Positions 27,533 through 38,156 of a stretch of 64,000 bases of DNA are shown one piece after another. A model generated the notes under the pieces. That model was given only the letters and a program-made list of their open reading frames with translations, was not told where the DNA came from and ran no database searches. Numbering within the stretch: position 1 is the first letter of the stretch; every line of letters begins with the position of its first letter. The stretch comes from Novosphingobium sp. (lineage in GTDB: Bacteria > Pseudomonadota > Alphaproteobacteria > Sphingomonadales > Sphingomonadaceae): positions 41,987 to 105,986 of the forward strand of contig NZ_JANXWG010000150.1 in NCBI RefSeq assembly GCF_025351285.1, written 5' to 3'. The position numbers were made by a program, and so were the translations under genes.

Positions 27533-29323
27533 GTGAGTGGCGAGCAATCGGCAGCAAGCAGCCCCCCACGCGAACGGAGCGGCGCCTCGATCCTGGTGGA
27601 GAGTCTGGTCGCCAAGGGCGTCGAATTCGTGTTCGGCTATCCCGGCGGCGCGGTCCTGCCGATTTACGATGCGCTGTTCGGTGATGAACGCATCCGCCAC
27701 ATCCTCGTGCGCCACGAAGCCGGCGCGGCTCATGCTGCCGAAGGCTATGCGCGGTCCACCGGAAAGCCCGGCGTGGTGCTTGTCACCAGCGGCCCCGGTG
27801 CCACCAATGCCGTGACCGGGATTGCCGACGCTTATATGGATTCGATCCCGCTGGTGATCATCACCGGCCAGGTCGCGACCGGGTTGATCGGTTCGGACGC
27901 GTTCCAGGAAGCCGATACCGTCGGCATCACGCGCCATTGCACCAAGCACAATTACCTCGTGAAGGATCCGGCGCAGCTTGCCGCGACGATCGACGAGGCG
28001 TTTCGTATCGCCACCGAAGGCCGGCCCGGTCCGGTGCTGGTCGATATCCCCAAGGACGTGCAGGTGGCGGTGGCGAACTATGATGGCCGCCCGTCGCAAC
28101 AGCCGCAACGCTACAACCCGCGCACCGAAGGCAGCGCCGACGAGATCGCGCAAGCCGTGCACATGATCGCGCAGGCCAAGGCGCCGATCCTCTACACCGG
28201 CGGCGGCGTGATCAATTCGGGCCCCGAGGCCACCCGCCTGTTGCGCGAACTGCAAGCCGCGACCGGCGCGCCCGTCACCTCGACGCTGATGGGGCTGGGC
28301 GCCTTCCCCGCCGATCATCCGGCGTGGCTGGGTATGCTCGGCATGCACGGCACTTACGAAGCCAACATGGCGATGAACCGCGCCGATCTGGTCGTCTGCG
28401 TGGGCGCGCGCTTTGATGATCGGGTGACCGGGCGTCTCGATGCCTTCGCGCCCCATTCGAAAAAGATCCACATCGATATCGACCGCGCCTCGATCAACAA
28501 GACCGTCGCTGTCGATCTGCCGGTGGTGGGCGATTGCGGCAAGGTGCTGGCGCAGATCCTCGATGGCTGGAATAAAGCCAATAACGGACTTGGCCACAAG
28601 GGCGCTGACCTCTCCGAATGGAACGCGCGGATCGATGGCTGGAAGGCGCGGCAAAGCCTGGCCTATCCGCCGAGCAAGACCGAGATCATGCCGCAACTGG
28701 CGATCGAACGACTCTATGAACTGACCAAGCACCGCGATCCGATCATCAGCACCGAAGTCGGCCAGCACCAGATGTGGGCGGCGCAGTACTTCCCGTTCTT
28801 CGCGCCCAACAAGTGGCTGACGTCGGGCGGCTTGGGCACGATGGGCTATGGACTGCCCGCGGCGATCGGCGCGCAGCTTGGCAATCCGCAAGCGCTGGTG
28901 ATCGACGTGGCCGGTGAAGCCTCGATCCAGATGAACATCCAGGAGCTGGGCACCGCCAGCCAGTACCGCTTGCCGGTCAAGGTGTTCATTCTCAACAACG
29001 AATGGATGGGCATGGTCCGCCAGTGGCAGGAACTGACTTACGAAAGCCGCTATTCGAACTCGTACTCGGACGCGCTGCCCGATTTCGTGAAGCTGGCCGA
29101 AGCTTATGGCTGGAAGGGCATCCGCATCGAGCACGAGGCGGACCTCGACGCGGGCATACAGGCGATGCTCGACCATGATGGCCCGGTGGTGGTCGATTGC
29201 CGCGTTTCCAAGACCGCCAACTGCTACCCGATGATCCCGAGCGGCGCCGCGCACACCGACATGATCCTTTACGGAGACGTGGTGGCCGGCACGATGGACG
29301 ACGAAGCGAAGGCACTGGTGTAA
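27533..29323 (+). CDS. ilvB: Acetolactate synthase, large (catalytic) subunit
   Basis: This ThDP enzyme makes acetolactate or acetohydroxybutyrate, the first common step to Val, Leu and Ile. The cofactor Glu lies in [15 protein letters not shown], and [19 protein letters not shown] and the ThDP-binding [14 protein letters not shown]...[10 protein letters not shown] follow. The last is slightly unusual in reading GEAS where GDGS/GDAS is commoner. GTG 27533 after GGAAGCAAGTCG gives 596 residues; a further GTG at 27482 is less likely. TAATG couples it to ilvN. Confidence 0.96.
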   Translation: MSGEQSAASSPPRERSGASILVESLVAKGVEFVFGYPGGAVLPIYDALFGDERIRHILVRHEAGAAHAAEGYARSTGKPGVVLVTSGPGATNAVTGIADAYMDSIPLVIITGQVATGLIGSDAFQEADTVGITRHCTKHNYLVKDPAQLAATIDEAFRIATEGRPGPVLVDIPKDVQVAVANYDGRPSQQPQRYNPRTEGSADEIAQAVHMIAQAKAPILYTGGGVINSGPEATRLLRELQAATGAPVTSTLMGLGAFPADHPAWLGMLGMHGTYEANMAMNRADLVVCVGARFDDRVTGRLDAFAPHSKKIHIDIDRASINKTVAVDLPVVGDCGKVLAQILDGWNKANNGLGHKGADLSEWNARIDGWKARQSLAYPPSKTEIMPQLAIERLYELTKHRDPIISTEVGQHQMWAAQYFPFFAPNKWLTSGGLGTMGYGLPAAIGAQLGNPQALVIDVAGEASIQMNIQELGTASQYRLPVKVFILNNEWMGMVRQWQELTYESRYSNSYSDALPDFVKLAEAYGWKGIRIEHEADLDAGIQAMLDHDGPVVVDCRVSKTANCYPMIPSGAAHTDMILYGDVVAGTMDDEAKALV

Positions 29324-29841
29324 TGATGAGGATCCAGCTCCAGGCCGAAGAACGCCACGTCCTGACCGTGATGGTCGACAACGAAGCGGGCATCCTGGCC
29401 AAGATTGCCGGGCTGTTCACCGCGCGCGGCTACAACATCGACAGCCTGACCGTGGCCGACATTACGGAAAACCACTCGGTCAGCCGCATCACGATCGTCA
29501 CTCACGGGCCGCCGGCGCAGATCGACCAGATCCGCGCGCAGCTCGAACGGCTGGTGCCGGTGCACAAGGTGACCGACCTCACCGAAATGGGGCCGTATGT
29601 CGAGCGTGAGCTGGCGCTGATCAAGGTCGCCGGCCAAGGCGAGCATCGCGTGGAAGCGCTGCGGCTGGCCGACGTGTTCCGCGCCAAAGTGGTCGATACC
29701 ACCACGCAAAGTTTCGTGTTCGAACTGACCGGTGCGCCCGAAAAGATCGACAGCTTCGTGGCGCTGATGCGCGAACTGGGGCTGGTCGAAGTCGGCCGCA
29801 CCGGCGTGGTCGGCATGATCCGCGGCGCGCTGAGCGCCTGA
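29323..29841 (+). CDS. ilvN: Acetolactate synthase, small (regulatory) subunit
   Basis: The 172-residue subunit has an N-terminal ACT domain (RHVLTVMVDNEAGILAKIAGL, then RGYNIDSLTVADITE) and a C-terminal half (ERELALIKVAG...FELTGAPEKIDSFVALM). ACT domains bind valine and confer feedback inhibition on the IlvB subunit. The ATG overlaps the ilvB stop in TAATG, so 1:1 translation is likely. A second ATG follows at 29326. ilvC begins 42 bp later in the same operon. Confidence 0.96.
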   Translation: MMRIQLQAEERHVLTVMVDNEAGILAKIAGLFTARGYNIDSLTVADITENHSVSRITIVTHGPPAQIDQIRAQLERLVPVHKVTDLTEMGPYVERELALIKVAGQGEHRVEALRLADVFRAKVVDTTTQSFVFELTGAPEKIDSFVALMRELGLVEVGRTGVVGMIRGALSA

Positions 29842-29868
29842 ATTTTCGTTTCCATCCCGCCATTTTGA

Positions 29869-30903
<1,035 letters not shown>

Positions 30904-30918
30904 ACCCGATCCTTGCCA

Positions 30919-30952
30919 CCCCCGGGCTGGCGGTTTGCCGCTCGCTCGGGGG
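30919..30952 (+). terminator. Hairpin ending the ilv operon
   Basis: CCCCCGGGCTGGCGG pairs with CCGCTCGCTCGGGGG across a short GTTT-type loop, with 12 Watson-Crick pairs plus wobbles, 15 bp after the ilvC stop. Only TT follows, so it may need Rho or act mainly as an mRNA-stabilising end. Confidence 0.6.
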
Positions 30953-31072
30953 TTACGCAAGAATCTTGCAAAACCGTCCCGGTTCGGTGCGCCGCGGACG
31001 TCAATAAGTTATTGCGTCCAATATGGATATTTCGCTAGTCTAACCCCGGGCCAATTGGGGAAGGACTGCAAA

Positions 31073-31453
31073 ATGGGCACCAGGTTTCACCTGGGACTCG
31101 GATGCGTTGCGCTTGTCGCAGCGTTGGTTGGGTGCGGGCGCGCTGGCCAGCAAGCCGAACAGGCCGCTCCCGATACCACCATGATCAACGCCAGCGCCGC
31201 TTTGGTCGAAGCGCCAGCCGGTTCGGACTCAGCTTCTGCCACCAACACAGATACTTGCCAGTCAGCCAGGGCGCACCACTTCATCGGCCGGCTTGATGAT
31301 CCCGCAGTCCGCACCGCGCTGGCAGCGGTGATCGGCAAGCGGGCCGTTCGCTGGATCAGGCCCGGAACCGCGGTTACGCAGGACTTTCAGGCGGACCGGC
31401 TCAACGTGATCGTGGTCGAAGACGGCCGGATCGGTTCGTTGCGCTGCGGCTGA
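31073..31453 (+). CDS. I78-type peptidase inhibitor lipoprotein
   Basis: The 126-residue protein has a lipoprotein signal (LGLGCVALVAALVGC, lipobox LVGC), a low-complexity linker, and a C-terminal domain with AAVIGKRAVRWIRPGTAVTQD and DRLNVIVVEDGRIGSLRCG. The DRLNV...G.I...CG ending is the hallmark of inhibitor family I78, small potato-inhibitor-I-like proteins that block serine proteases. It would sit lipid-anchored in the periplasm. AAGGACTGCAAA gives the ribosome-binding site before 31073; the frame is open further upstream but lacks features there. Confidence 0.85.
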   Translation: MGTRFHLGLGCVALVAALVGCGRAGQQAEQAAPDTTMINASAALVEAPAGSDSASATNTDTCQSARAHHFIGRLDDPAVRTALAAVIGKRAVRWIRPGTAVTQDFQADRLNVIVVEDGRIGSLRCG

Positions 31454-31553
31454 CCGGCCCGGCCATCCGGCTTCATCCCGGCTGGGCACTTGCAGCTTGC
31501 CCGGCGATCCGCGCCGCGCCATGCATGTGGTTCACGCCCGTCCGGAGAAAACC

Positions 31554-32219
31554 ATGCCCAAGTTCACCCCCGCCATCCGCGTCATGATACCGGCCATGCT
31601 TGCCCCGCTGGCCCTGCTCGCGCTCGCCGCGCCGGGCGCCGCGCAGATGCCGATGGAACAGCCGGGCAAGCCCCTGCCGGCGCGCGTCACCGCCGGCACC
31701 TACACCGTCGATCCCAACCACACGCTGATCGGCTGGAAGGTCAACCACCTCGGGTTCAATGACTATTTCGGCATTTTCGGGATGACCACGGGCACACTGG
31801 TGCTCGATCCGGCGCATCCCGCGGCGGCGAAGCTCGACGTGACGATCCCCGTCTCGAAAGTCACCACCGCCAACGCCGGGTTGACCGCGCACTTGCTTCG
31901 CCCGGGCAAGGACGGCGGCAAGCCCGATTTCTTCGGCCCCGACCAGGCCGACGCGCACTTCGTGTCGACCGCGGTCAAGGTCCTGCCGGGCGGCCGCAGC
32001 GCAACGATCACCGGCAACCTGACGCTCAACGGCGTGACCGCTCCGGTGACGATCGCCGCCAACTTTTCGGGCGCCGGCATGGGCATGACCAAGGCGCTGA
32101 CCGTCGGCTTCCACGGCAGCACCACGATCAGGCGCTCGGTGTTCGGGCTTGCCGGCTACGTGCCGCTGATTTCGGATGCGGTACGGCTCGATATCACCGC
32201 AGCGTTCGAAAAGAAGTAG
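31554..32219 (+). CDS. YceI family periplasmic lipid-binding protein
   Basis: The 221-residue protein has a signal peptide (about residues 1-30, ending LLALAAPGAAQ) and a YceI lipocalin-like domain: AGTYTVDPNHTLIGWKVNHLGF, a beta-rich middle, and TTIRRSVFGLAGYVPLISDAVRLDI at the end. YceI proteins bind isoprenoid chains in the periplasm. The start at 31554 follows CCGGAGAAAACC. The frame is open to 31497, but that adds a non-signal extension. It converges on the epoxide hydrolase gene. Confidence 0.9.
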   Translation: MPKFTPAIRVMIPAMLAPLALLALAAPGAAQMPMEQPGKPLPARVTAGTYTVDPNHTLIGWKVNHLGFNDYFGIFGMTTGTLVLDPAHPAAAKLDVTIPVSKVTTANAGLTAHLLRPGKDGGKPDFFGPDQADAHFVSTAVKVLPGGRSATITGNLTLNGVTAPVTIAANFSGAGMGMTKALTVGFHGSTTIRRSVFGLAGYVPLISDAVRLDITAAFEKK

Positions 32220-32234
32220 AAGTGCGGCGCGGGG

Positions 32235-33374
32235 TCAGCGCATCGTCGCAAACCCCGCGCGCAATTCGGCCACGAACGCTTCGGGTTGTTCCCACGCCGC
32301 GAAATGGCCACCCTTCGGCATGTCGCCCCAGTGCGCCAGCGCCGGAAACACCCGCTCCGCCCATTTGCGCGCGGCGGGGATGATTTCCTTGGGAAACTGG
32401 CTGACCGCCACCGGCAGTTCGATCACTTGCGGCGCAAAACTGCCGAAGCTTTCCCAATAGAGCCGCGCCGACGAGGCGCCTGCCCCCGTCAGCCAATACA
32501 GCATCAGGTTGTCGCACATCGCATCGCGGGTGAGTGCATCCTCGGGCCGCCCGTTGTTGTCGGTCCAGGCCCACATCTTCTCGTAGATCCAGCCAGCCAG
32601 CCCCACCGGCGAATCGACCAATGCGTAACCGATCGTCTGCGGGCGGGTGCGCTGCTGGGTCGAATAGCCCGAATCCCACTGCTGGTAGTGCTGCAAGGCC
32701 GCCAGCGCGCGAAGTTCATCTGGCCCGGGATTGGCAAGGTCTTCCGCCTCGGGCCGCGCAATCGGCATGTTGAGGTGGATGCCCGCGCAGCCTTCGACCT
32801 TCTGGACGCCGATCGCGGTCGTCACCGCCGCACCCCAATCGCCGCCTTGCGCCAGCCAGCGGGTGTAGCCCAGCCGCTCCATCAGCGTGCCCCACGCACG
32901 CCCGATCCGCTCCACACCCCAGCCCGAAGCGGTCGGCTTGCCCGAAAAGCCGTAGCCGGGCAGCGCCGGGACCACGCAATGGAACGCGTCCGCGGCCTTG
33001 CCGCCATGCGCCTCGGGATCGGTCAGCGCCGCGATCACGCCGCGAAATTCGAGCACCGATCCCGGCCAGCCATGCGTCAGTACCAGCGGCGTGGCATTCG
33101 CATGCTTCGAGCGGACGTGGAGGAAGTGGATATCCACACCGTCGATTTCGGTGATGTACTGGCCGGTCTGGTTCAGCCACGCCTCGCACGGCCGCCAATC
33201 GTAGCTGTGCCGCCAGTGGTTGACGAAATCGCGCAAGGCCGCGAGCGGCACGCCTTGCGACCAATCGTCCACCGTCTCGCGCTCGGGCCAGCGCGCCATG
33301 TCGATCCGGCGGTGCAAGTCATCGAGATCGGACTGTGGAATGGCCAGCGTGAACGGCCTGATTGCGTCGGTCAT
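32235..33374 (-). CDS. Epoxide hydrolase family protein (EHN + alpha/beta hydrolase)
   Basis: The 379-residue protein has an N-terminal epoxide hydrolase N-domain (SDLDDLHRRIDMARWPE, then NHWRHSYDWR) and an alpha/beta-hydrolase core. HGWPG is the oxyanion motif, GGDWGAAV gives the Asp nucleophile, and PKGGHFAAWEQPE supplies the catalytic His. This is the microsomal-type epoxide hydrolase layout, which opens epoxides to diols. The start MTDAIRPFTLAI at 33374 is chosen from the long open frame because the domain begins there. The substrate is unknown. Confidence 0.9.
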   Translation of the reverse strand: MTDAIRPFTLAIPQSDLDDLHRRIDMARWPERETVDDWSQGVPLAALRDFVNHWRHSYDWRPCEAWLNQTGQYITEIDGVDIHFLHVRSKHANATPLVLTHGWPGSVLEFRGVIAALTDPEAHGGKAADAFHCVVPALPGYGFSGKPTASGWGVERIGRAWGTLMERLGYTRWLAQGGDWGAAVTTAIGVQKVEGCAGIHLNMPIARPEAEDLANPGPDELRALAALQHYQQWDSGYSTQQRTRPQTIGYALVDSPVGLAGWIYEKMWAWTDNNGRPEDALTRDAMCDNLMLYWLTGAGASSARLYWESFGSFAPQVIELPVAVSQFPKEIIPAARKWAERVFPALAHWGDMPKGGHFAAWEQPEAFVAELRAGFATMR

Positions 33375-33449
33375 CTGGCATTCCCCCACTCGATTCTGTC
33401 GATCGCAACTCTGGACAACAACCGGCAAGTTGGCCATAGGCTTGGCGCA

Positions 33450-33540
33450 ATGACCTTGCGGCTTGGCCTTACCCTGCGACTTATCCGCCCTTGGGCGTGA
33501 GCTGACGCGACGCATCTGCGGCGCGCGCGGCGCCCAAGGG
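33450..33540 (+). promoter_or_regulatory. Leucine-rich leader peptide and stem structure upstream of leuA (leuL-like attenuator)
   Basis: An ORF from ATG 33450 to TGA 33500 encodes MTLRLGLTLRLIRPWA: five Leu in sixteen residues, using TTG, CTT, CTT, CTG and CTT. CCCTTGGGCG (33488-33497), overlapping the peptide's last codons, is exactly complementary to CGCCCAAGGG (33531-33540). Inner GCGACGC/GCGGCGC arms extend the stem. leuA starts 52 bp further on. Ribosome stalling at Leu codons would block this stem. I see no uridine tract, so the precise mechanism (termination or RBS control) is open. Confidence 0.65.
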
Positions 33541-33591
33541 TTCCGATCCGCCGACCAGTTCCTTCGATAAATCAGTTCGAAAGCCCGCACG

Positions 33592-35265
33592 ATGACGATG
33601 CTGCGCGACCCTTCGCCCAAATACCGCCCCTTCCCAGCCATCAATCTGCCCGACCGCAAGTGGCCGTCGCAGCAGATCACCAAGGCCCCGCGCTGGCTGT
33701 CGACCGACTTGCGCGACGGCAACCAGGCGCTGGTCGACCCGATGGGCGCCGAAAAGAAGATGCGTTTCTTCGACTTGCTGCTGAAGGTGGGCGTCAAGGA
33801 AATCGAAGTGGGCTTCCCGGCTTCGGGCGCGACCGATTTCGATTTCATCTCCGGCCTCGTCCGCAACGGCAAAGTGCCCGACGACACGATCATCCAGGTG
33901 CTGACGCAATCGCGGCGCGACCTGATCGAAACCTCGTTCGAAAGCCTTCAGGGCAGCCGCACCGCGATCGTCCACCTCTACAACGCGGTCTCGCCTGCGT
34001 GGCGCAAGATCGTGTTCGGGATGAGCAAGGAGCAGGTCAAGGAGATCGCGATCGAGGGCGCCAAAGTCCTGTGCGACCAGGCGGCCAAGTATCACGATAC
34101 CGACTGGCGCTTCGAATACAGCCCCGAGACGTTCTCCACCGCCGAAGTGGAATTCTCGGTCGAAGTCTGCGCGGCCGTGATGGACGTGCTCCAGCCCACG
34201 CCCGAAAAACCGATCATTTTCAACCTGCCCGCCACGGTCGAATGCGCGACGGCCAACATCTATGCCGACCAGATCGAACTGTTCGGGCGGCTGATCCCCA
34301 ACCGCGATGCGGTGGTGATCTCGCTCCACACGCACAACGATCGCGGCACCGGCATCGCCGCATGCGAACTGGGGCTGATGGCCGGCGCAGATCGCGTCGA
34401 AGGCTGCCTGTTCGGCAATGGCGAGCGTACCGGCAACTGCGATCTCGTCACAGTCGCTCTCAACATGTACACGCAAGGCGTTGATCCCGAACTCGATTTC
34501 TCGAACATCGACGAAATCGCCAAGACCGTGGAATACTGCAACCAGTTGCCCATCCACCCGCGCCATCCTTACGTGGGCGAACTGGTCTACACCTCGTTTT
34601 CGGGGAGCCACCAGGACGCGATCAAGAAGGGCTTCGCGCACATGGAGGCGAAGAACGATCCGCAGTGGGAAATGCCCTACCTGCCGATCGACCCGGCCGA
34701 CCTGGGGCGCAATTACGAGGCGGTGATCCGGGTCAATTCGCAGTCCGGCAAGGGCGGCTTCGCCTGGGTGATCGAGCAGGACCAGGGGTTGAAACTGCCC
34801 AAGCGGATGCAGGCGCACTTCTCGCGCCACGTGCAGGAACTGGCGGATTCGGCGGGGCGCGAGTTGTTTGCCAATGACATCTGGGACGTGTTCCAGCGCG
34901 TCTACCGGCTCGGCGAACCACAGGCGCTGCACCTGATCGATTACGAGGAAACCCGCGCCAGCGACGGTACGCGCATCTTCGCTGGGAAGATCGGCGTCGA
35001 TGGGCACGAACGCAGCGTCTCGGGCCGCGGCAACGGGCTGATTTCGTCGGTGGTGGCAACGCTGGCCGAGGCGTTCGGAGTTGCGTTCGAGGTCAAGGAC
35101 TACGCCGAACACGCGATCGGCCAGGGCTCGGACGCACGCGCGGCGGCTTATGTCGAATGCCGGACCGCCACCGGCGCAACGGTGTGGGGCGTGGGCATCG
35201 ATGAGGACGTGGCCACCGCCAGCGTGCGCGCGGTGCTTTCCGCCGCCAACGCCGCGCTTGGCTGA
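33592..35265 (+). CDS. leuA: 2-isopropylmalate synthase
   Basis: The 557-residue enzyme condenses 2-ketoisovalerate with acetyl-CoA in the first leucine-specific step. It shows the TIM-barrel start [26 protein letters not shown], the metal motif [31 protein letters not shown], and a C-terminal LeuA regulatory domain (about 430-557). Length and motifs match the second LeuA type (IPMS2). It is monocistronic here, preceded by the leucine-rich leader. ATG 33598 is an alternative start two codons in. Confidence 0.96.
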   Translation: MTMLRDPSPKYRPFPAINLPDRKWPSQQITKAPRWLSTDLRDGNQALVDPMGAEKKMRFFDLLLKVGVKEIEVGFPASGATDFDFISGLVRNGKVPDDTIIQVLTQSRRDLIETSFESLQGSRTAIVHLYNAVSPAWRKIVFGMSKEQVKEIAIEGAKVLCDQAAKYHDTDWRFEYSPETFSTAEVEFSVEVCAAVMDVLQPTPEKPIIFNLPATVECATANIYADQIELFGRLIPNRDAVVISLHTHNDRGTGIAACELGLMAGADRVEGCLFGNGERTGNCDLVTVALNMYTQGVDPELDFSNIDEIAKTVEYCNQLPIHPRHPYVGELVYTSFSGSHQDAIKKGFAHMEAKNDPQWEMPYLPIDPADLGRNYEAVIRVNSQSGKGGFAWVIEQDQGLKLPKRMQAHFSRHVQELADSAGRELFANDIWDVFQRVYRLGEPQALHLIDYEETRASDGTRIFAGKIGVDGHERSVSGRGNGLISSVVATLAEAFGVAFEVKDYAEHAIGQGSDARAAAYVECRTATGATVWGVGIDEDVATASVRAVLSAANAALG

Positions 35266-35332
35266 TCGGTAACGCTGCTCCATAGTCGTGACCTGACGCC
35301 GCAACATCGGCGCGATTGTGGAGCAGGACCCG

Positions 35333-36403
35333 ATGGCCGAGACGACCCCCCAACAGACTGTTGGCGAAGCGATCCTCGAACCCGATCTCAAGATCATCGA
35401 TCCGCACCACCACTTGTGGGACTTGCGGCCGCTGCTGAGCCACTTCCCCGAACCGCGCCATCCGTTCATCGAAGCGATCGCTCGATCGGCCTATTACACG
35501 TTCGGCGATCTCTACGCCGATGTTACCGGCGGCCACAACGTGATCGGCACCGTGTTCATGGAATGTGGCGCTTTCTACCGCGCTGACGCGAATGATGCGC
35601 TGAAGGTCGTGGGCGAGGTCGAGTACGTCAACGGCGTCGCGGCGCAAAGCGCGAGCGGGCTTTACGGGCCTGGCCGATTGTGTGCGGCGATCATCGGCCA
35701 CGCCGATTTGCGCTTGGGCGATGGCGCCGCACCAGTGCTTGAGGCGCTTCGATCCGCCTCGCCACGCTTCAAGGGCATCCGTCACAGCGCATCCTGGGAC
35801 GCCGATCCGAACGTACTGGGCTCGCTCAATTCGGCGCCCGGCCTCTACCTCGATGCCACCTTCCGCGAAGGTTTTGCCCACCTTGGCCGCATGGGCCTGA
35901 CCTTCGATGCCTGGCTGCTCGAACCGCAACTGGGCGATGTGCTGTCGCTGGCGCGCGCGTTCCCCGATCAGCCGATCGTGCTCGATCACTGCGGCAGCCC
36001 GCTCGGCATGGCCAGCTACCACGGCAAGTTGCACGAACGGTTCGACACCTGGCGCACTTCGATCAAGGCGCTGGGTGAATGCCCGAACGTCACGATCAAG
36101 CTGGGCGGGCTCGCCATGTCGTTCGCCGGCATGCCCGATCACGGCCCCGAAGCCGGCCTATCGTCCGAGACCCTTGCGGCGATGTGGCGGCCCTACATCG
36201 AAACCTGCATCGATGCCTTCGGCCCCACCCGTGCGATGTTCGAGAGCAATTACCCGGTCGACAAATGGGGTGCCAGCTACGCCACGCTGTGGAACGCGCT
36301 CAAACGATTGGCGCACGGGGCTTCGGCCGAGGAAAAGACCGCGCTATTCGCCGGCACCGCCGCGCGCGTTTACGGGATCGAACACCTGCTTGAACACGGC
36401 TAA
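35333..36403 (+). CDS. Amidohydrolase-2 family metal-dependent hydrolase
   Basis: The 356-residue protein has the metal-binding IIDPHHHLWDLRPL near residue 22 (HxH type), FKGIRHSASWD, PIVLDHCGSP for the next His/Asp, VTIKLGGLAM and the final acidic motif FESNYPVDKWG. This set fits amidohydrolase-2 proteins such as lactonases and decarboxylases, and recalls gluconolactonase/4-sulfomuconolactonase relatives. GAGCAGGACCCG places the ribosome-binding site before ATG 35333 rather than GTG 35318. Its physiological substrate cannot be told. Confidence 0.88.
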   Translation: MAETTPQQTVGEAILEPDLKIIDPHHHLWDLRPLLSHFPEPRHPFIEAIARSAYYTFGDLYADVTGGHNVIGTVFMECGAFYRADANDALKVVGEVEYVNGVAAQSASGLYGPGRLCAAIIGHADLRLGDGAAPVLEALRSASPRFKGIRHSASWDADPNVLGSLNSAPGLYLDATFREGFAHLGRMGLTFDAWLLEPQLGDVLSLARAFPDQPIVLDHCGSPLGMASYHGKLHERFDTWRTSIKALGECPNVTIKLGGLAMSFAGMPDHGPEAGLSSETLAAMWRPYIETCIDAFGPTRAMFESNYPVDKWGASYATLWNALKRLAHGASAEEKTALFAGTAARVYGIEHLLEHG

Positions 36404-36435
36404 GGCCGGGCAAGAACAGCAAGGAGGGATTTGAG

Positions 36436-37200
36436 ATGACACGCTGGATGTTCGGCGCCGCGCTGGCGGCGAGCCTTTGCACCGCCTCCCCCGCGCTGGC
36501 TGAGGCGCCTGCCACTGCGCCAGCAGCAGCCCCGGCCCCAGTCGATCCGGCGCGGCTGGCGATCGCACGCACGACAGTCAATTCCATATTCCCGGTAGGT
36601 ACTTACGCGCGGATCATGGACGGCACCCTGACCACGATGATCCCGCAGATCATGGGCGGCGTGGGCAAGATTCCGTTGCGCGATCTGGCCGGGATCGCTG
36701 GATTGAGCCAGGAAAAGGTCGCCGAAATGGGGCCGGGTACGATCAAGCAGATCATGGAAATCCTCGATCCCGCTTACGAAAGGCGCACGCAGGCGATGAT
36801 GACGGGCATGTTCCGCGAAATGGGCGGGATGATGGCCAGCTTCGAACCGACCATGCGCGATGGCCTCGCCAATGCCTACGCTCGCCGCTTCACCGCGCAG
36901 CAACTCGCCGACATGAACGCGTTCTTCGCCACGCCTTCGGGCAAGGCCTATGCGGCAGATGCGATGACGATCTTCATGGACCCCGAAGTCATGTCGGCAA
37001 TGCAGGCCTTCATGCCCAAGATGATGAAACAGATGCCCGACCTGATCAAAAAGGTCTCCGACAGCACCGCCGACTTGCCCAAGCGCAAGCACATGAACGA
37101 CCTCACCCCCTCCGAACGCAAACGCCTCGCTGAGCTGCTGGGCGTGAAGGAAAGCGAGCTTGAGGCGAGCGAGGCGGCCAAGCCAGGCGCGTCATCCTGA
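36436..37200 (+). CDS. DUF2059-type exported protein
   Basis: The 254-residue protein has a signal peptide (MTRWMFGAALAASLCTASPALA), an Ala/Pro linker, and a helical domain. RRFTAQQLADMNAFFATPSGKAYAADAM at about residues 155-182 is the typical DUF2059 core, quoted here only as FFATPSGKAYA. A charged C-terminal tail with many Lys/Glu (SERKRLAELLGVKESELEAS) follows. It should be periplasmic; the role of DUF2059 is unknown. It starts 32 bp after the amidohydrolase gene and may be co-transcribed with it. Confidence 0.82.
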   Translation: MTRWMFGAALAASLCTASPALAEAPATAPAAAPAPVDPARLAIARTTVNSIFPVGTYARIMDGTLTTMIPQIMGGVGKIPLRDLAGIAGLSQEKVAEMGPGTIKQIMEILDPAYERRTQAMMTGMFREMGGMMASFEPTMRDGLANAYARRFTAQQLADMNAFFATPSGKAYAADAMTIFMDPEVMSAMQAFMPKMMKQMPDLIKKVSDSTADLPKRKHMNDLTPSERKRLAELLGVKESELEASEAAKPGASS

Positions 37201-37416
37201 GTGGGGCGACTGGTCGCCAAGTCCCCGAATTTTGCGCGGACCGAGGGTCAGGCCACACGCAATTGTGATTGCGATGCAGTGGCACCGAAGCAGGTCCCCG
37301 GCGCGGTGCGATGGGCCGCGAGGTTTGCACATTTTTTTGAAGGCGATGGGTGCAATCTAAGATTAGGATCGGAAGGTAGCTCTGACCGCCATCCGGCAGG
37401 CACTGGAGGAAAGCGG

Positions 37417-37725
37417 TCATTTCATTGTCCACCCGACGTAGCAGTCCTCATCGATTAATCCGATGAGCTTCTGACCATCCTTGCCCGTAAAGCTAACCTT
37501 CGCGACGTAACTTGTAGGGTCCTCGGCGACTGTGGCGGTATCAGACGCGAAGTTTTCCTGCTCAGATCGGACAGAGCGGCTCAGCATTCCTCGCTTCTGT
37601 TGTTGCGCCAATTGCACCGCAAGCGGATGAGACATGCCTTTGCAATCCGTTGATGAGATTAACGGCGAGCACGCTGATCCCATTCCAGCGAGGATTGCGA
37701 CGATGAAGAACCGGGGGAGTCTCAT
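37417..37725 (-). CDS. Small predicted lipoprotein, unknown function
   Basis: The 102-residue protein begins MRLPRFFIVAILAGMGSACS, a convincing lipoprotein signal with Cys after GSA. The mature part has charged and polar residues, a Cys in STDC and one in DEDCYVGW near the end, so one disulfide is possible. Middle codon use is less GC-biased than in the neighbours. No ribosome-binding site is obvious before 37725, and a longer frame runs to 37782. No family is recognised; it could be an accessory gene. Confidence 0.5.
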   Translation of the reverse strand: MRLPRFFIVAILAGMGSACSPLISSTDCKGMSHPLAVQLAQQQKRGMLSRSVRSEQENFASDTATVAEDPTSYVAKVSFTGKDGQKLIGLIDEDCYVGWTMK

Positions 37726-38156
37726 AACGCGACCATGCCGAACGCGGCCAATGTCGGCAATTGGGCGGGAACCGCACTCCAAACAAATGTTACCCCGACC
37801 TCGCCCCCTAAATCCCGCTTCCCTGAAGGCAAGCGATCAACCGAGACATCTGCTGCGTTCCACCATGGCCCCCAGGCACATGGCGGCGATGCCGATGCCG
37901 ACGAAGCGTTGGCAACAGTGGCGCCAATCAGCCCTTTCCTACATCGTCCGGCTTGTGCAAAAGCCGATTCATGGCGCTCCAAAGCACCTAAACTGTCTGC
38001 TGTTAAGCGCCAAGGTGGCCGCCCGGCGTTTTCCTCCCAGGACACCGTCAATTGCGTCAACATGTCACCTTGTGCCTTGCCCCATCGGCCCTTTGACAGC
38101 CCTCGCCCGGCCCCCTAAGTGCGCTCTTAATCGATCGCTTAACCCGAAAGAACCCG
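37726..38156. other. Intergenic stretch with one copy of a 35-bp dispersed repeat
   Basis: I see no convincing gene in this 430-bp stretch. The forward and reverse frames are open but compositionally random and lack family motifs. The only clear element is the repeat at 38037-38071. A short gap at 37201-37416 upstream of the lipoprotein gene likewise shows nothing recognisable beyond a T-rich run near 37331. Confidence 0.6.
38037..38071 (+). repeat. 35-bp dispersed repeat, copy A
   Basis: The sequence begins CCAGGACACCGTCA and ends ACATGTCACCTT. It matches the reverse complement of 54272-54306 in 34 of 35 positions; the difference is A versus C at the fifteenth base. This copy lies 86 bp before the start at 38157, reading towards that gene. 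The other copy reads towards the isomerase gene ending at 53568 in the same relative orientation. Confidence 0.85.

Noticed and set aside
33481..35469. 662-codon open frame antisense to leuA
   Set aside because: It lies entirely over a clear leuA gene and is His/Asp/Arg-rich, as expected for the antisense frame of a GC-rich gene.
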